Shown: positions 21,942-33,792 of the stretch, piece by piece
How positions within the stretch are numbered: the stretch's first letter is position 1
Layout: the number at the start of each line of letters is the position of its first letter
NCBI GenBank assembly: GCA_038277395.1
Contig: CM076197.1
Span: 31,327,564-31,391,563 of the forward strand
Length of the DNA stretch: 64,000 bases
Reading direction: 5' to 3'
Origin: Dryocosmus kuriphilus
Lineage: Eukaryota; Arthropoda; Insecta; Hymenoptera; Cynipidae
Made by a program: the position numbers and the translations under genes
Notes under the pieces: generated by a model
The model's input: the letters and a program-made list of their open reading frames with translations, nothing else
What the model was told of the DNA's origin: nothing
Databases searched by the model: none

Positions 21942-23221
21942 CGAGGGCTGTTTTGATAAGTCAGTGACTTTTTGAATTTTCCGCGCAGTAACTTTAAATT
22001 CAAAACTGCACCCGTCAGCGCCATCTATGAATAGACTACTGTCAAATTTTAAGCAAGCTGGGTCATTTAGTTTGTGTTTGACAGCCATTGAAAGCAGAGA
22101 ATCTCGTGAATTTTAACGAAAATGGAAAAAAGTGAGTTTCGTGTGCTGATTAAGCATTATTTTTTGCGTAAGAAAACCATCACTAACCAAGGAAAGGCTT
22201 GATAAGTACTATGGGAACTCTGCACCATCAATTTCAATGGTTAAGAAGTGGTTTACTGAGTTTCGTCGTGGTCGTACCAGCACAAGTGACGCCGAACGTT
22301 CAGGTCGCCCAAAAGAGGCCATTACGCCAGAAATCGTCGATAAAATACATGGAATGATATTGAACGATAGGAGAATGAGTGCGTGAAGTGGGCATCTCAA
22401 CTGAGCGGGTACATCACATTTTACATGAATATTTGGACATGAAAAAACTATCCGCGAGATGGGTGCCGCGATTGCTCACAATCGAGCATAAGCGCAATCG
22501 TGTGACCACTTCAAAGGAGTGTTTGGTGATGTTCAGCCGCAATCCAAACGAGTTTTTGCGCCATTTCGTAACCGTGGACGAAACATGGGTCCATCACAAC
22601 ACACCAAAGACCAAGGGACAATCAAAACAGTGGATTTATCCGGATGAACGTGCACCAAAGAAGGCCAAGAAGGGTCTGTCGGCCAACAAGGTCATGGCCA
22701 CAGCTTTTGGGATGCATGCGGTATCATTCACATCGATTACCTTCAGAAGGGTAAAACGATCAACGGCCAATATTATTCAGAGCTTTTGGACAGATTCGAT
22801 ACTGATTTGAAGCAAAAAATACCGCATTTGTCAAAGAAAAAAGTGCTGTTCCATCAGGACAATGCACGGGTGCACACGTGTGTAGTCGCAATGGGAAAAA
22901 TCCATGAATTGGGCTATGAACTGCTACCTCATCCAGCATATTCTCCAGATTTAGCCCCCTCCGACTATTTCCTGTTTCCAAACCTGAAGAAATGGCTGGG
23001 CGGTAAGAGATTTGGGTCGATTGAAGACGTCATCACCGAAACAAAAGCCTATTTTGAGGACCTTGATAAAACCTATTATTTGGAATGAATAAAAAAATTG
23101 GAAAAACGCTGGACTAAATGTATCGAGCTAAAAGGAAATTACGCTGAGAAATAAAACGCTTATTTGCCGAAAAAAAAAAATTTTTTATTCAAAAAGTCAC
23201 TGACTTATCAAGCAGCCCTCG
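21942..23221 (+). mobile_element. Mariner element, irritans-like, full length (1280 bp)
   Basis: The ends are inverted repeats: CGAGGGCTGTTTTGATAAGT at 21942 and the complement of CGAGGGCTGCTTGATAAGTC at 23221, both continuing GTCAGTGACTTTTTGAA. TA lies on each side (21940-21941 and 23222-23223), the mariner target duplication. Length matches the usual 1.28-1.3 kb. It was inserted into the left arm of the fold-back element, so it is younger than that element. Confidence 0.95.
22122..23154 (+). pseudogene. Mariner transposase, frameshifted
   Basis: D,D34D transposase. Start MEKSEFRVLIKHYFLRKK at 22122. Catalytic region: first Asp in TVDETWVHH (about 22575), second in LFHQDNARVH (about 22850), third in YSPDLAPSDYFLFPNLKKWL (about 22960). 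The C-terminal IELKGNYAEK precedes the natural stop at 23152-23154. Damage: early frameshifts after residue 25 and before 22379, a shift near 22720 (FGMHAVSFTS out of frame against a frame that reads DYLQKGKTINGQYYSELLD), and a stop at 23086. Cut-and-paste at TA dinucleotides is the family mechanism; this copy cannot make transposase. Confidence 0.9.
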
Positions 23222-24925
23222 TAAGTTGGACCCTTTGACTTCGTTTTCATTGAATTTATTGAAACTGTACATTTTTAAGTAAACCTGATCGGGGAATTCG
23301 AATTTCTTGGTCTCAATCACCTTCAATAGACTTCGTGGTTATTTTTTATGTTTTTTGAAATATACTTTTTTTAATTTTAATGATAGATTTTCTCAAGTTT
23401 GTTCGATTTGATTTTCTTTGTATATTATATTGCTGATATTTCAAAAAGTCCTGCTTCCGAAAAAATGTTTAAATCAGTAGGCGTTGCGTAATTTCAAAAT
23501 AAATTTTTTTTATTTTTGTAAATTTTTCGGCAAAAAATATTATTTTTTTTAATCAAGGATTAACATTTACTTTGTCGAAAGGAATGTTTTCCTACATGAT
23601 TAGTCTTATAAGGAAATATAAAAGTACAAAAAAGTTCAAAATTAATTCGAATTGACCGGAAAACCCGGGAAACCCATCATTTTCATGAGTTGCTTCTAAA
23701 TTATTGGTTTTATTGAAAAAGTGTTTGAACAAAAGTTGTAAATCGCATTGATATACATCTGCTTCGTTTTATTAATTTTTCTCACTGAAATAACACTTTT
23801 CGAAAAAAAATCGAAAAAGAGAGTACAAAAAGTAAAAAAAAGAATTATTTGATATTTTTTAAAATCAGTGGACATTTTTAATTTTACTCACCAATAGACT
23901 CTATGAAAAATATAAATTACCACTTTTAACCCCTAATTAGGTAGTTTTTTCTTGTTATTAAAAAATCTACGAACATGAATTTAAACAAAAAGACAGATTT
24001 AACATTTTTCTTTCAATTCCTGGTGAAAACTTTTTTACAAATAAGTACAAAAAAGTACAAAATTCGACCAAATAAAAAATAACATTTCTATGTTTCTGTA
24101 ATTGTTGTTGTAATTTATTATATTTATTTATATTTTCCTATAAAACTGGTTTTAGTTTTTCGTACTTATCAGTAAAAGAATTTGCCAATAGAGGTTAAAA
24201 GTAAAATGTCAAATTTGATTTTAAAAAAAATTAATTTTCGTGAACTTTTGAATAACAAATAAGAATTACACAATTAGGGTTTTTGGAAGTTGAAAATGAA
24301 TATTTATTTTTTTTATGGAGTCCGTTAGAAAGTGAAATTAGAAAGCCCACTGGTGTTTAAAAATAATCAATCAAGAAAATGATAGTTTTCTCGGGGTTTC
24401 CGGACAATTCAGACAATTCGAATAAAGAATGAAAGAAAATTATTTCTGAAATTACGCAAACTCCCACTGATTTTAAATTTTTTTCTAAAGCAGGACTCTC
24501 TGGAGTATCAATAAAAAATATACGAAAAAAATCGAATCGGTTAAACTTGAGAAAATGAATTTTGAACATAAAAAAAAGTAATTCAAAAGACATAAAAAAA
24601 TAAGCATGAAGACTTAACTGAGAGTAATTAAAACTACGAAATTCGAATTTCCCGACCAATTTTACATAAAATTGTACAGTTTCAATTAATTCAATGAAGA
24701 CCAAGCCAAACGGTCCAACTTATTATGAAAACCTTCCATTTTTCTTTGGAAAAAAATATACAAAGTCTAAAAAAAATTAGAAATGTGTTAACTCTTCGAA
24801 AAAAAAATTTGTCAAGCAAAATATCCGAGACTTATTTTTCTTCTTATATATAAAAATAGGTGTTTCAGTTTTTAAAAAATCGGTGACATGAATGTTTGTC
24901 TTTTGTGAAAACGGCATGGAATTAT

Positions 24926-26940
24926 TCCCCATATAACTCATTTAAAAATTACAAAATTCGCATAAAAAAATTATTGTTTTTAAATAAATATTGCAGGATA
25001 GTTAATTAATATAGTAATCCCTTTCGGTTCCCGACCAAGCTTACTGATTAAATTGAAGTTTTATCGAACTGTCGGTTGAACACAGCCGCCCTTTTCCAGT
25101 TTGCCTACAAATTTCCCTGGAAGAAAGAATTTTTATAGAACTCTTCGAAAGGAAAAATCTTGTTTTTGAATTTTTTCCGTATTGCATATTTATAAAAAAA
25201 AATATTATTTTTAGAACAACGCTCGCTATTTTTTTCACTTTTAACTTTTTAACATATTTTAGTGGATTTCAAAATAATAAGGCACCCTCCGTCAAGATCA
25301 AACTGAAAAAACTATTTATGTTCTTTATTTAAGAAAGTACCGAATTTCAAAAAAAAGTTGTCCATAAGTTGTCCATTTCTTTTAAATGTTAAATCTTTGG
25401 CCTATCAGTTTGTTTAAAAAATTTATTATTTTTTAAACAAATATTAGAAGATACTTAATTATAATATAGTATTCCCGTTCCCTAGACTCACCGAAAATAT
25501 TTTTTCTACACTTATCGAAATTCGGTGAATCTAAACATGCTCAAGTTTTATAAGCAAAAACAAAAAACTTTTTTTTTTTTCAAACTTTTTCCAAGGAATG
25601 TGGGCATTTAACTCTTTCCAAACAACATGTTTTTTGTACAGTTTAAAAAAATTCTAAATTGAACAAAACTTCTTTTTAAATTTCTAATTCTTTATTGTTA
25701 TTCACTTGCAAAACATGTGTATAAAAAAATTGTCAACATTTTGGAGCTAATAGAACATTTTTTATGAATTTTCAAAAATTTGAATTTTGAAATCCAAAAA
25801 CCGAACAAAAGCTTTTAACCGATTTCAAAATTTGCTTGTACTTTTTTTGTACGTCAACCCACAAATTTTTTTTCACTGGGCCGAAACAAAGTGATTAATT
25901 TTAGCATTTTCACTCCGCCAATACAAATGCAAATTATGCAATATATCAAAATACACCAGTAGTGAAATAATTACAACATTTTAAATTTTAAATGCTTGAA
26001 ATTGTAGAGTTTCGAATTGAGACGTTAAAAATAGCATGTTTTCAAATTGAAGTATTTAAAAGCATATAATAATTTTAAACTGAGAATGGTAAAAATCAAA
26101 TAATACCACATATGTGGTATAAATAGTAAATGTTTTCAAATGTACAACATTTATTTTTTTCCAATCGAAATACTTGATAATTTAAAAATGTTCAATTAAA
26201 AATATAAAAAAAATATATAAAACGTTCAGATTGTATGGTTTCTAGGTCAAATTCAATTCTTGTCTAATTATCTCTTATACGCCTTCCAAGTTTATTGCAA
26301 TAAATTCAATTTCGAATGAAAAAAAAAATAAATAAAAAATGTTTTATTTAAATTCTATTATTGGAAATTTCAATTTTATATGAAGCATGTAGCATATATT
26401 GGTTTAAATAGGTACTTTTTAAATCCTATTCAATACGTAACTCAGATTTAATCTTGTGAAAGCATGATAAAAATTCACATTTATATTGAAAAGTTTTGAT
26501 TTTAAATTACAATTTAATTAGAAATTCTTCCTTCTTGAAAGTCTTTATTGACATCTAAATATTATTACAGTTTCAATAAACAGTGAATTTAAATTTTTAA
26601 TAAAAAAAAATTATTATTTTCAAGATTCTAGTCGATTGCAATTCTGAACCTTTAATAATAACAATAATATAATTATTATTATTATTCATATTCTTAATTA
26701 TTTAATATTATTCATCTTATAATTAATTTTATTCATTTACTTCATTATTTATGTATAATTAAAATTTTCCACTTTATTTTTTAATTAATTAAAGTTTATG
26801 TGAGTACAGTTTTTTATTTAATTATTATTTATTATTTAAAATTGTTTACTCGCTTGAAATATTTGAAAAATGTACTTAAATTTTTTAACTTTTAATTTAA
26901 ATATATTCCACTTTTTGAATACTTTATATTTATAATTGAT
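24926..26940. other. AT-rich DNA without recognised gene
   Basis: Very AT-rich sequence with many homopolymer runs. A small ORF at 25041-25238 (-) has no recognisable motif. No repeat of importance was seen apart from similarity around TAATATAGTAATCCCTTTCG (25010) and TATAGTATTCCCGTTCCC (25460). Confidence 0.5.
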
Positions 26941-27235
26941 AACTAAACAGTACGTTCACATATAAAACATTACAAGTCTTAATTATTTTTGTTGTCACTT
27001 TTTGTTAGCCAAAAGCCGAAAACTGCCCGTCAGGTACGTCACGTCGTCGTTCTGGTATGCGAATACAACTAAAGCTAACGAAAAGAACAAATTAATAGCC
27101 AAATTAATTGCCGGTCTTTTTTCTACTTATTTGAGTGGTCTATCTGTATGTATACATGCGACTCAAACAATTACTTAAAACGCTGTTGCCATGGAAACAA
27201 TGAAATCTTGAAAAGGGCAGCACCTACATGGTTAG

Positions 27236-27296
<61 letters not shown>

Positions 27297-27332
27297 TTAT
27301 ATATATAAATATAAATATAATATATATAATAT

Positions 27333-27390
<58 letters not shown>

Positions 27391-27770
27391 CCATCCCCAC
27401 GATCGATCCGTGCCACATCTAGTTATATATTATAATATCTTATGTTAGTCGACACCAACAGCTTACTTCACTCACTGACAAACTATATTTAAAAGATAAA
27501 AGTATAATTTTATTTAAGCCAGCTTCACACTTCATGACGTAGATATTCTGTTTTTTTGAACTTATGAAAATTTTGTTTCTATGAGTTGAGAAAACTTTGG
27601 CGTCAAACTTCAGACAACAACGATAAATAAATTTTCAAACTATCTTAATAGTGCAGCTATTCACACTGCTCACACTATGAAACGGGTTTTAACTAAACAG
27701 TGCGTTCACATATAAAATATTACAATTTTTTATTATTTTTGTTGTCATTTTTTATTAGTCAAAAGCCAAT
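26941..27770. repeat. Pair of about 80-bp direct repeats flanking a (TA)n tract
   Basis: AACTAAACAGTACGTTCACA at 26941 and AACTAAACAGTGCGTTCACA at 27691 begin two similar stretches that both continue with ATTATTTTTGTTGTCA and GTTAGCCAAAAGCC or a variant. They are about 750 bp apart and lie on either side of the microsatellite. Too short to call LTRs. Confidence 0.6.
27236..27387. repeat. (TA)n microsatellite
   Basis: Alternating TA with a few ATATAAATATA interruptions. Open frames of Tyr-Ile repeats here are artefacts. Confidence 0.95.
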
Positions 27771-29347
27771 TTCAAAAACCAAAAGGTCACTGTCATGAAG
27801 GACCAAAAGGTCAATTTCACATATCTTCAGAATGTCGATTTTTCAGATTTGTTGTCAAGGATCTTTTTTTGGTTCCATGATGCCTTCATATCGAATCGGT
27901 TTTCATAATTTAAACAAAAAATTCTGTAGAACAGTCAACTTTTTTTCCTTGGAAGAATTAGATTACCCCAGATAAGCAAAGTTTTTAATTTCATATCTAT
28001 AGGTACGATTTTTAATCATTCGCATCCTTACCAGCATACATAATGGAGCCCATAGTATCATCATCTTCTTTGTAGTTCCTTCACTTATAAAAAAAAATCA
28101 CGAGCACACAAAAAAAATCTCCCTGACACTGACCAAAAATAAAAGCAAATAAATCTTATCTACGTTTATCAACGATTATGAAAAATTGACTCGCGGCAGA
28201 AGGAAGTAATGACCGTCATCCTCTCTGGTCGCGAACGTCTGTAGGTTCTTATTGGTTTCATCGTGTTTTCAGATGTTCAACGTTTCCTAAGGTTTTTGTA
28301 GGTCAAAAATCGCTGGTTGGAACTCTGCTACTCCTGAAAGAAATATGCCTCTCTCTCTCTCGCTCTCTCTCTCACTCACGTATAACTTTTTCTTCTATCT
28401 TTATTTATCACAAAGTAAGATGCTGAGAAATGAAGGCAGGAGAGTGGAGGATCAGTACAAGTGGCGGCTCCGTAAGATTACCTGTTTTAGTGTATATTCA
28501 TGGGGATAATGTTTGGACGAATCTAGTACCTGTATTTCCGTAGTCATGACCGAGAAACCAAGTTGTGGGTAGCAATAAAGGAGTGAAGAGTGGGAGGGAA
28601 GTCGGTCAGTGACCAACGCATTCAAAGCCTCTTCACTCTTTAAAGTGGGTTTGTGCCAGATGATATCACTTACGTAGTACAGCATCCTTTGCAGTAACTC
28701 TTTTTCGAAACAGAAATTTAACGATTTGGCACATTTTTTAAAATTACATGACCTTGATATGCGAGGCCATCCGATATTTATAATAGTAGTAGAGAGCATC
28801 AGCGTAGTCGGGGGTGAAGGGCTGACCCCCCCCCCCCCCCCCCCCCCAATTCATGAGAAATGTATATTGTAACACTACGCACTAGACAACAAATGCGACC
28901 TGTATTTATTTTAAAAGGGACGTGTCATTTAGGATAGTAGTTTTTCGTACTGAACTCAAATTCGACCTCCATTTTTTGTCTACACGATAGGTTTTTTTTA
29001 GCTTTTTAAATCAAAAATTTGTTTGAAAAATTACAAATCGTTCTATGAGTGGATGTAGAAAAAAACGCTATTTCCATTCGTTTTTAAAAAGCTGAATCCA
29101 ACGACCACCTGACTTTACCGATAGCTGAAGCAGTTCTCTAGATAATCGCAAAAACATTAAAAACGTTGAAAAAAGAGCTTTGTAACAAAAAGTTATACGG
29201 AGCTAAATATTAACTTTTTTTATTCAAATAGGGGTTATTTTCTTCATTTTAAGCAGAGAAATCACCTAGCGAAAGTTTATTGTTCCAGCACTGATCGTTC
29301 GCAAGATACATTACAGAGAAATAAAAAAATCATCAGCTGACAATTTG
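27771..29347. other. No gene recognised; (CT)n and a 22-nt C run
   Basis: Contains a CT-rich microsatellite near 28350-28380 and a run of 22 C at 28826-28847. An ORF of 115 codons at 28452-28799 (-) shows no recognisable motif. Confidence 0.5.
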
Positions 29348-29586
29348 ACAATTTATATGCTTATTCATGGCGAATAATTGTACTCAAATTCTGTTGAATT
29401 CATCGTAATTTTTTTGTAAGTGCCATTCAATTCGCTCTGATTCTCTTAAATTTTGCCCAATTCCTTGAACTATTGAACTATTGAAAGTTCTCTTAAATTC
29501 TTTTGAATTAATTTAAGTTCTGAAAGTATAATGAATTCAACAGAATACGTGTACAATTATTCGCCTTGAATAAACATAAATTTGTT
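29348..29586. mobile_element. 239-bp MITE with about 57-bp inverted ends
   Basis: The left arm ACAATTTATATGCTTATTCA (29348) and the complement of the right end AACAAATTTATGTTTATTCA (to 29586) continue in parallel through GGCGAATAATTGTAC and TTCTGTTGAATTCAT. The middle of about 120 bp is AT-rich and non-coding. The target duplication is not clear because flanks are AT-rich. Confidence 0.75.
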
Positions 29587-30121
29587 AAAAAGATCTTTAC
29601 AAACATAATGTGTACCCTGAAAAAAAATATTACTTATACCAAGTAAATTTTACTTGGCTGAAGCAAATTAAAGTCCTGAATAGGCGCAAAAAAATACTTA
29701 TTTGAGGTAAATAAATATATGCACCGTAAATTAGAAAAATGATTTATTTCAGTCAAAGAAATTTGAATAGGATTAAGAAAACATTGTTTGATTCAAAATT
29801 ACGGGCTATTGATCGTAAGGTAAAATTTCTTTTGAATGAAAGAAATGTTAATAATTGAAGACGCAAAAATATATATGTATATTTTATGTCAAATCTATGA
29901 CTCATTATTCCAAATGAATGTGCCATAGGAACAAATATTTCTTCGAACTGAAAAAATGCGAACTGAGCTAAATAACGAAGTGACTGGATCAATTATGTAA
30001 TTCCTTGTTCCTTATCTGCATACAATGAATTTTACAAAGCACACATGTGATGAAAGAATACGTCTTACTTGGAACAAGTTTAGATTTTCTTGATTAGAAA
30101 AAATGCTGACATAAGTCAAGA

Positions 30122-30122
30122 A

Positions 30123-30182
<60 letters not shown>

Positions 30183-30458
30183 GGGCCCACCTCCTCCCAC
30201 AGGTACTCATGACCCGGTACTTCGCTACCAAACACGGTCGCGAACGCGGCAAGTGCTTAGTAGATTCGTTTGTGTCAGATGCGGTTTCAAAAATTATTCT
30301 GCTTCCGCATTCGTCAAATAATTAAAATAATCCTGCTCTGGACCATGAAGCATCGTAGCTTTTGCTCAGGCGTAAAGTAATACCTGAAGTATGAGGTGTT
30401 TTTCTGAATTGAGGAAATTCACAAGTGTCTCAAACAGACGCCCGAAGAACCATTGCTC

Positions 30459-30493
<35 letters not shown>

Positions 30494-32017
30494 GAACAAT
30501 GCTCCCTTACAGGCAACATTATCAGAGACATTTGTCCTCAATTCTTTTTTAATGTTATAAATTTCAAGCGATATTGCTTATCCTAGGTGCCAAGGGGGCA
30601 AAAGCACTCCCCAAAGAGAGAGATAGCGAGAGAAAGAAAGTCACAGACATACCTGGGAATGGAAACCAGAGCATTCGTCAAGATTTTTTAAACCGGCATC
30701 TGAGACAAACGACTCAATTAATATATTAATATTTCGAGCGGTGGACAACACACACAACTTCACAAGCGTACACGGACATACACGACACGATAGCGAACAT
30801 AATAATAACAATAATAACAAGTTATAACAAAAACAAATAAAAGTCACAAGACATTATAATAAAACTAAATAAAACTCTGTCAACAAATTTTTAAAAATAT
30901 TAAAAATGCATAACGTGGGGTTGTCAACATTTAAAGTGTACGTGGGATAGCCTTTTTTACAGAAGACGATTAGCTGCTATCGTTGGTAACGCCCATAAAA
31001 CTCCGGACGATGCGGCAGGTGTTAAGCAATATCGCCTTCTGTATAAGATGTAAAAATTTCCCAGCTCCTAGGTCTTCCAAGTGCTGGATGCATCTCACGT
31101 GAACGTTCCCTGTGGAGGAGATTACTACCGGGTGAAGGGTGACCTTCTTCAGCCTCCACACGGCCATGATCTCCTGCCGCAACTCCGCATACTTCTGGAT
31201 CTTCTCAGTGTATCGAAGTTGGATATTGTGGTTTAAGGGAACACTAATGTCAATAATTCTGACATGTTGCTCATGTTTGTTCCACCAGAGGACGTCTGGG
31301 CGATTATGCCTGACCAGGTGGTCTGTCAGGATAGTCCTGTCCCAGTAGAGGAGATGATGTTCGTTCTCTAGTACTCTTACAGGGAAGTATTTATAATAAG
31401 GCTTACGTTCCTCTAGCAAACCAAGATTTAGAGCAATCTGTTGGTGGATAATCCCTGCAGCATCATTGTGTCTGCGGGTGTATTCTTTCGAGGCAAGCAT
31501 CGTACAGCCATCAATGATGTGCTCGATTGTCTCATTTGGATTACCACAGAGGCGGCATTTTTCAATGACCGCCTTAAAATTGAGGACATGCTTTTGGTAG
31601 TTCCTCGTGTTCATTACTCCATCTTGGATAGCAATAACGAACTCCTCCGTTTCCGGAAAGAGTTCTCCCCGCTTTAGCCAGAGGTTTGAAGCATTAGTAT
31701 CTACGCATGGAAGATCTAGTATTTGAGGGTGCTTTCCATGCAGTTGCTTACCACGCCATTGAGCATTAAGTTGTTCAACAGTTAGGTGTCCGATGTTTTG
31801 GTAATCAGCAACTGCAAGCTTAAGAGGGGTGTACAGGTCTACTCTACAGATGTAGTCGTAGAGCGGGATATTCGTCCTGTTGAGGAAGTATTCGCGTAGC
31901 TGTGTAACCTGTGAGTCACAAAGCCGTCGAACGTCCAAAACCCCTCTACCCCCAAGCTTGCGCGGTAGGACTATTCTCTCCACAGCCGTCCTCTCGTGAT
32001 GCGATATTATTATGTGA

Positions 32018-32048
<31 letters not shown>
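30122..32048 (-). mobile_element. 5'-truncated LINE of the R4/Dong type between (TAA)n tracts
   Basis: Read on the minus strand, an (AAT)n tract (32048-32017) is followed by the C-terminal coding part of a LINE (31983-30970), a 3' region of about 790 bp, and a second (AAT)n tract (30182-30122). The coding part carries a CCHC knuckle and a PD..D endonuclease motif downstream of where RT would be, as in R2/R4/Dong LINEs. Dong of Bombyx is known to insert in TAA repeats, so trinucleotide repeats on both sides fit this lineage. A 30-nt T run (30460-30489) interrupts the 3' region. Confidence 0.65.
30970..31983 (-). CDS. C-terminal region of LINE polyprotein: zinc knuckle and restriction-like endonuclease
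   Basis: An open frame of 337 codons without stop. N-terminal part PRKLGGRGVLDVRRLCDSQV resembles the region just after the RT domain (thumb) in R2/R4-type LINEs. A CX2CX8HX4C knuckle, CRLCGNPNETIEHIIDGC, lies about residues 140-160. A PDX14D motif, RPDVLWWNKHEQHVRIIDIS, lies about residues 229-248 and would be the catalytic core of the restriction-enzyme-like endonuclease that nicks the target. RT and everything 5' of it are missing, so the copy cannot move, yet the remaining frame is intact, suggesting a fairly recent insertion. Confidence 0.75.
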   Translation of the reverse strand: MERIVLPRKLGGRGVLDVRRLCDSQVTQLREYFLNRTNIPLYDYICRVDLYTPLKLAVADYQNIGHLTVEQLNAQWRGKQLHGKHPQILDLPCVDTNASNLWLKRGELFPETEEFVIAIQDGVMNTRNYQKHVLNFKAVIEKCRLCGNPNETIEHIIDGCTMLASKEYTRRHNDAAGIIHQQIALNLGLLEERKPYYKYFPVRVLENEHHLLYWDRTILTDHLVRHNRPDVLWWNKHEQHVRIIDISVPLNHNIQLRYTEKIQKYAELRQEIMAVWRLKKVTLHPVVISSTGNVHVRCIQHLEDLGAGKFLHLIQKAILLNTCRIVRSFMGVTNDSS

Positions 32049-32082
32049 CCATTAAGTCATTTCCATTTCGGAGTAAGCGCAA

Positions 32083-32110
32083 ACTCTCTCGATTCTAGAA
32101 TCGAGAGAGT
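32083..32110. repeat. Perfect 28-bp palindrome
   Basis: Centre GATTCTAGAATC with arms CTCTCTC and GAGAGAG; the two halves are exact complements from 32083 to 32110. It lies between the (ATT)n tract and a tandem array. It could mark an element boundary or be a cruciform-forming site. Confidence 0.9.
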
Positions 32111-32199
32111 CCTGATTGGTTGAGAATACTGGGGAGGGAAACAGCCTCCTGCAGTTGGGTTATTAAGGTGGAAAAGACCACCGATATTGTTTAAATTAC

Positions 32200-32625
32200 T
32201 TAAGGTATTTTCGAGGAGCCCAAAAATAGGAGAATCTATTGACATTGAAAAACTGTGAAAAAAGTTATTTTTTAGGAAAGTCATATCTGTGCTATAGAGA
32301 CGAGGTGGTTTCTTGCAATAAGGGTTGGAGCCCAAAAATCAGATTCCGTATTTTTGAGGAACCTAAACATAGGAGACTCTATTAACATTGAAAAACTATT
32401 AATAGAATTATTTGTTGGCAAAGTCATATCTATACTGTAGAGACAGGGTCGCTTTTGCATTAAGGGTTGGAGCCCAAAAATCAGAGTTGGTATTTTCGAG
32501 GAGGCCAAAAATAAGAGGCTCTATTTACATTGAAAAACTCTGAAAAGGCTTACTTTTGGCAAAGTCTTATCTTCGTGGTAGTGGTGGTGGAGTGGTTTTT
32601 GGCATTAAGGGTTGGAGCCCAAAAA
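32200..32625. repeat. Tandem repeat of about 140 bp, 3 units
   Basis: Units are marked by GGTTGGAGCCCAAAAATCAG near 32325 and 32466 and GGTTGGAGCCCAAAAATATG near 32604, each with TTTTCGAGGAG, ATTGAAAAACT and GGCAAAGTCATATCT. Minus-strand frames across the array repeat themselves and are not evidence of a gene. Confidence 0.8.
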
Positions 32626-32699
32626 TATGGTTGAATTAAGTTGGTGAAAAATTGAGTTTTTTTAACGGGGTTGATTTTTAAAAAATTTCAAAGCTCAAA

Positions 32700-33785
32700 A
32701 TTTGGGACTAATTATTGGTTTTTTGAAATTGTACAATTTTTACATTCTCATCTCAATGAGAAGGTATTAGTTTTATGTGAAAAATGACTTTCGCGGATTT
32801 CATGAAATCTCGACGTTTCGTGACCCCCTGAATCAGAAAAAACATGTTTTACGGCGGTATCTGTCTGTCTGCTGTCGTTGTCATTGTCGTCGTTGTCGTC
32901 GTTGTCGCTGTCCTCGTTGTCGTTGTCGTCCTCGTTGTCGGCGTCTGTGACCGCGATAACTTTCGAAGGACTAATCGGATTGGATTGCGCTTTTCAGGGC
33001 TGAAAAAGAAAGGACGAATTCGTTAACCAGCGGTTTTTGACCAGTGTTTATGGATTTATCCATCAAAAACGGTTTTTACAAAATCAAAAAATCCATTTTC
33101 CGGTTAAAATATGCGAGACACAAAAAAAACAGTAGAGAGTAAAATTGTTTATCTCAAAAAAAATCTACAAATTTTGTTTTAACCATTTTTTGAGAAAATT
33201 CACGGTTTTTGCTTTAATCGAGAAATCGTTATTAAAAATCAAAAATTCATATTTCCCGCCAAACTATGCAAGACACGAAAAAAATTATAATAAGCAAAGT
33301 TATTCACCTCAAAGAGATCTACAAATTTTCTCTCTATCATTTTTTTGAACAGACGCGTTATTCGTGGAATATGTTATGAAATATAAAGAAAACCACTTTT
33401 CAGCAAAATTATGCAAGATGTGAGAAAATATTAACAAGCAGAATTGTTAATCTTAGAAAGAGCTACAAAGCTTATATATAAGACTCATCATTTTACTTTT
33501 AAGAATCGAAATCCTGTATTGCGAAGATTTCGAAAATCACAAAAAAACTTTACCAGTGTACAATGTGTTTAAAAAAAATTTAATTCTCGAGTGCGAAGCG
33601 CGAGTGTCATGATCAAAATGTATTCCTTAAGTTCGATAGAGCCTTAAATAAAATAATTTCTTTTGTAATTTTTAATAAAAAATTCAAGTTTAATAATCTC
33701 ATTAAACGTAGGTGTTTTGAAATTTTAAGACCCAAGTAACGAATACCGAGCACGATGTGCAAATACCAAAAACATCCTAGCGCGA
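32700..33785 (-). repeat. Dispersed repeat family R, copy 2 (inverted)
   Basis: Matches the 17580-19580 sequence on the other strand: TTTCGCGGATTTCATGAAAT near 32790, CTAATCGGATTGGATTGCGC near 32970, CAAAAATCATTTTCCGG-like stems, and CTCGAGTGCGAAGCGCGAGT near 33585. It contains a GTC/GTT-rich stretch (32872-32945). It ends 7 bp before the target duplication of the 10.1-kb TIR element, so that element appears to have landed at or in this repeat. Confidence 0.75.
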
Positions 33786-33792
33786 TTTGCTC

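Larger units (their letters stand above)
21735..24925. repeat. Fold-back (inverted repeat) element split by a mariner
   Basis: The left arm (21735-21941, continuing at 23222-about 23520) is the inverse of 24440-24925. Example: TTCACAAAAGATAAACATTC at the left end against GAATGTTTGTCTTTTGTGAA at the right end, and AATTTATTGAAACTGTACAT against TTGTACAGTTTCAATTAATT. About 900 bp of unpaired spacer lies between, with a second diverged copy of the inner motif (CCGGAAAACCCGGGAAACCC at 23660 against CTCGGGGTTTCCGGACAATT near 24390). The arms are about 500-700 bp and clearly diverged. Looks like a non-autonomous palindromic transposon. Confidence 0.7.

Noticed and set aside
24357..24704. 115-codon ORF (-) rich in Phe
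   Set aside because: It lies within the arm of the fold-back element and is not conserved in the other arm.
27236..27435. Long Tyr/Ile-repeat ORFs on both strands
   Set aside because: They are translations of a (TA)n microsatellite.
26941..27770. Direct repeats considered as LTRs
   Set aside because: Only about 80 bp long, no TG..CA ends, no primer binding site and no coding region between.
28452..28799. 115-codon ORF (-)
   Set aside because: No motif, homologue in the window or promoter; could be chance. Not called as a gene.
32057..32508. ORFs of 92 and 75 codons (-)
   Set aside because: Both read the same 140-bp tandem unit, which explains their similarity.
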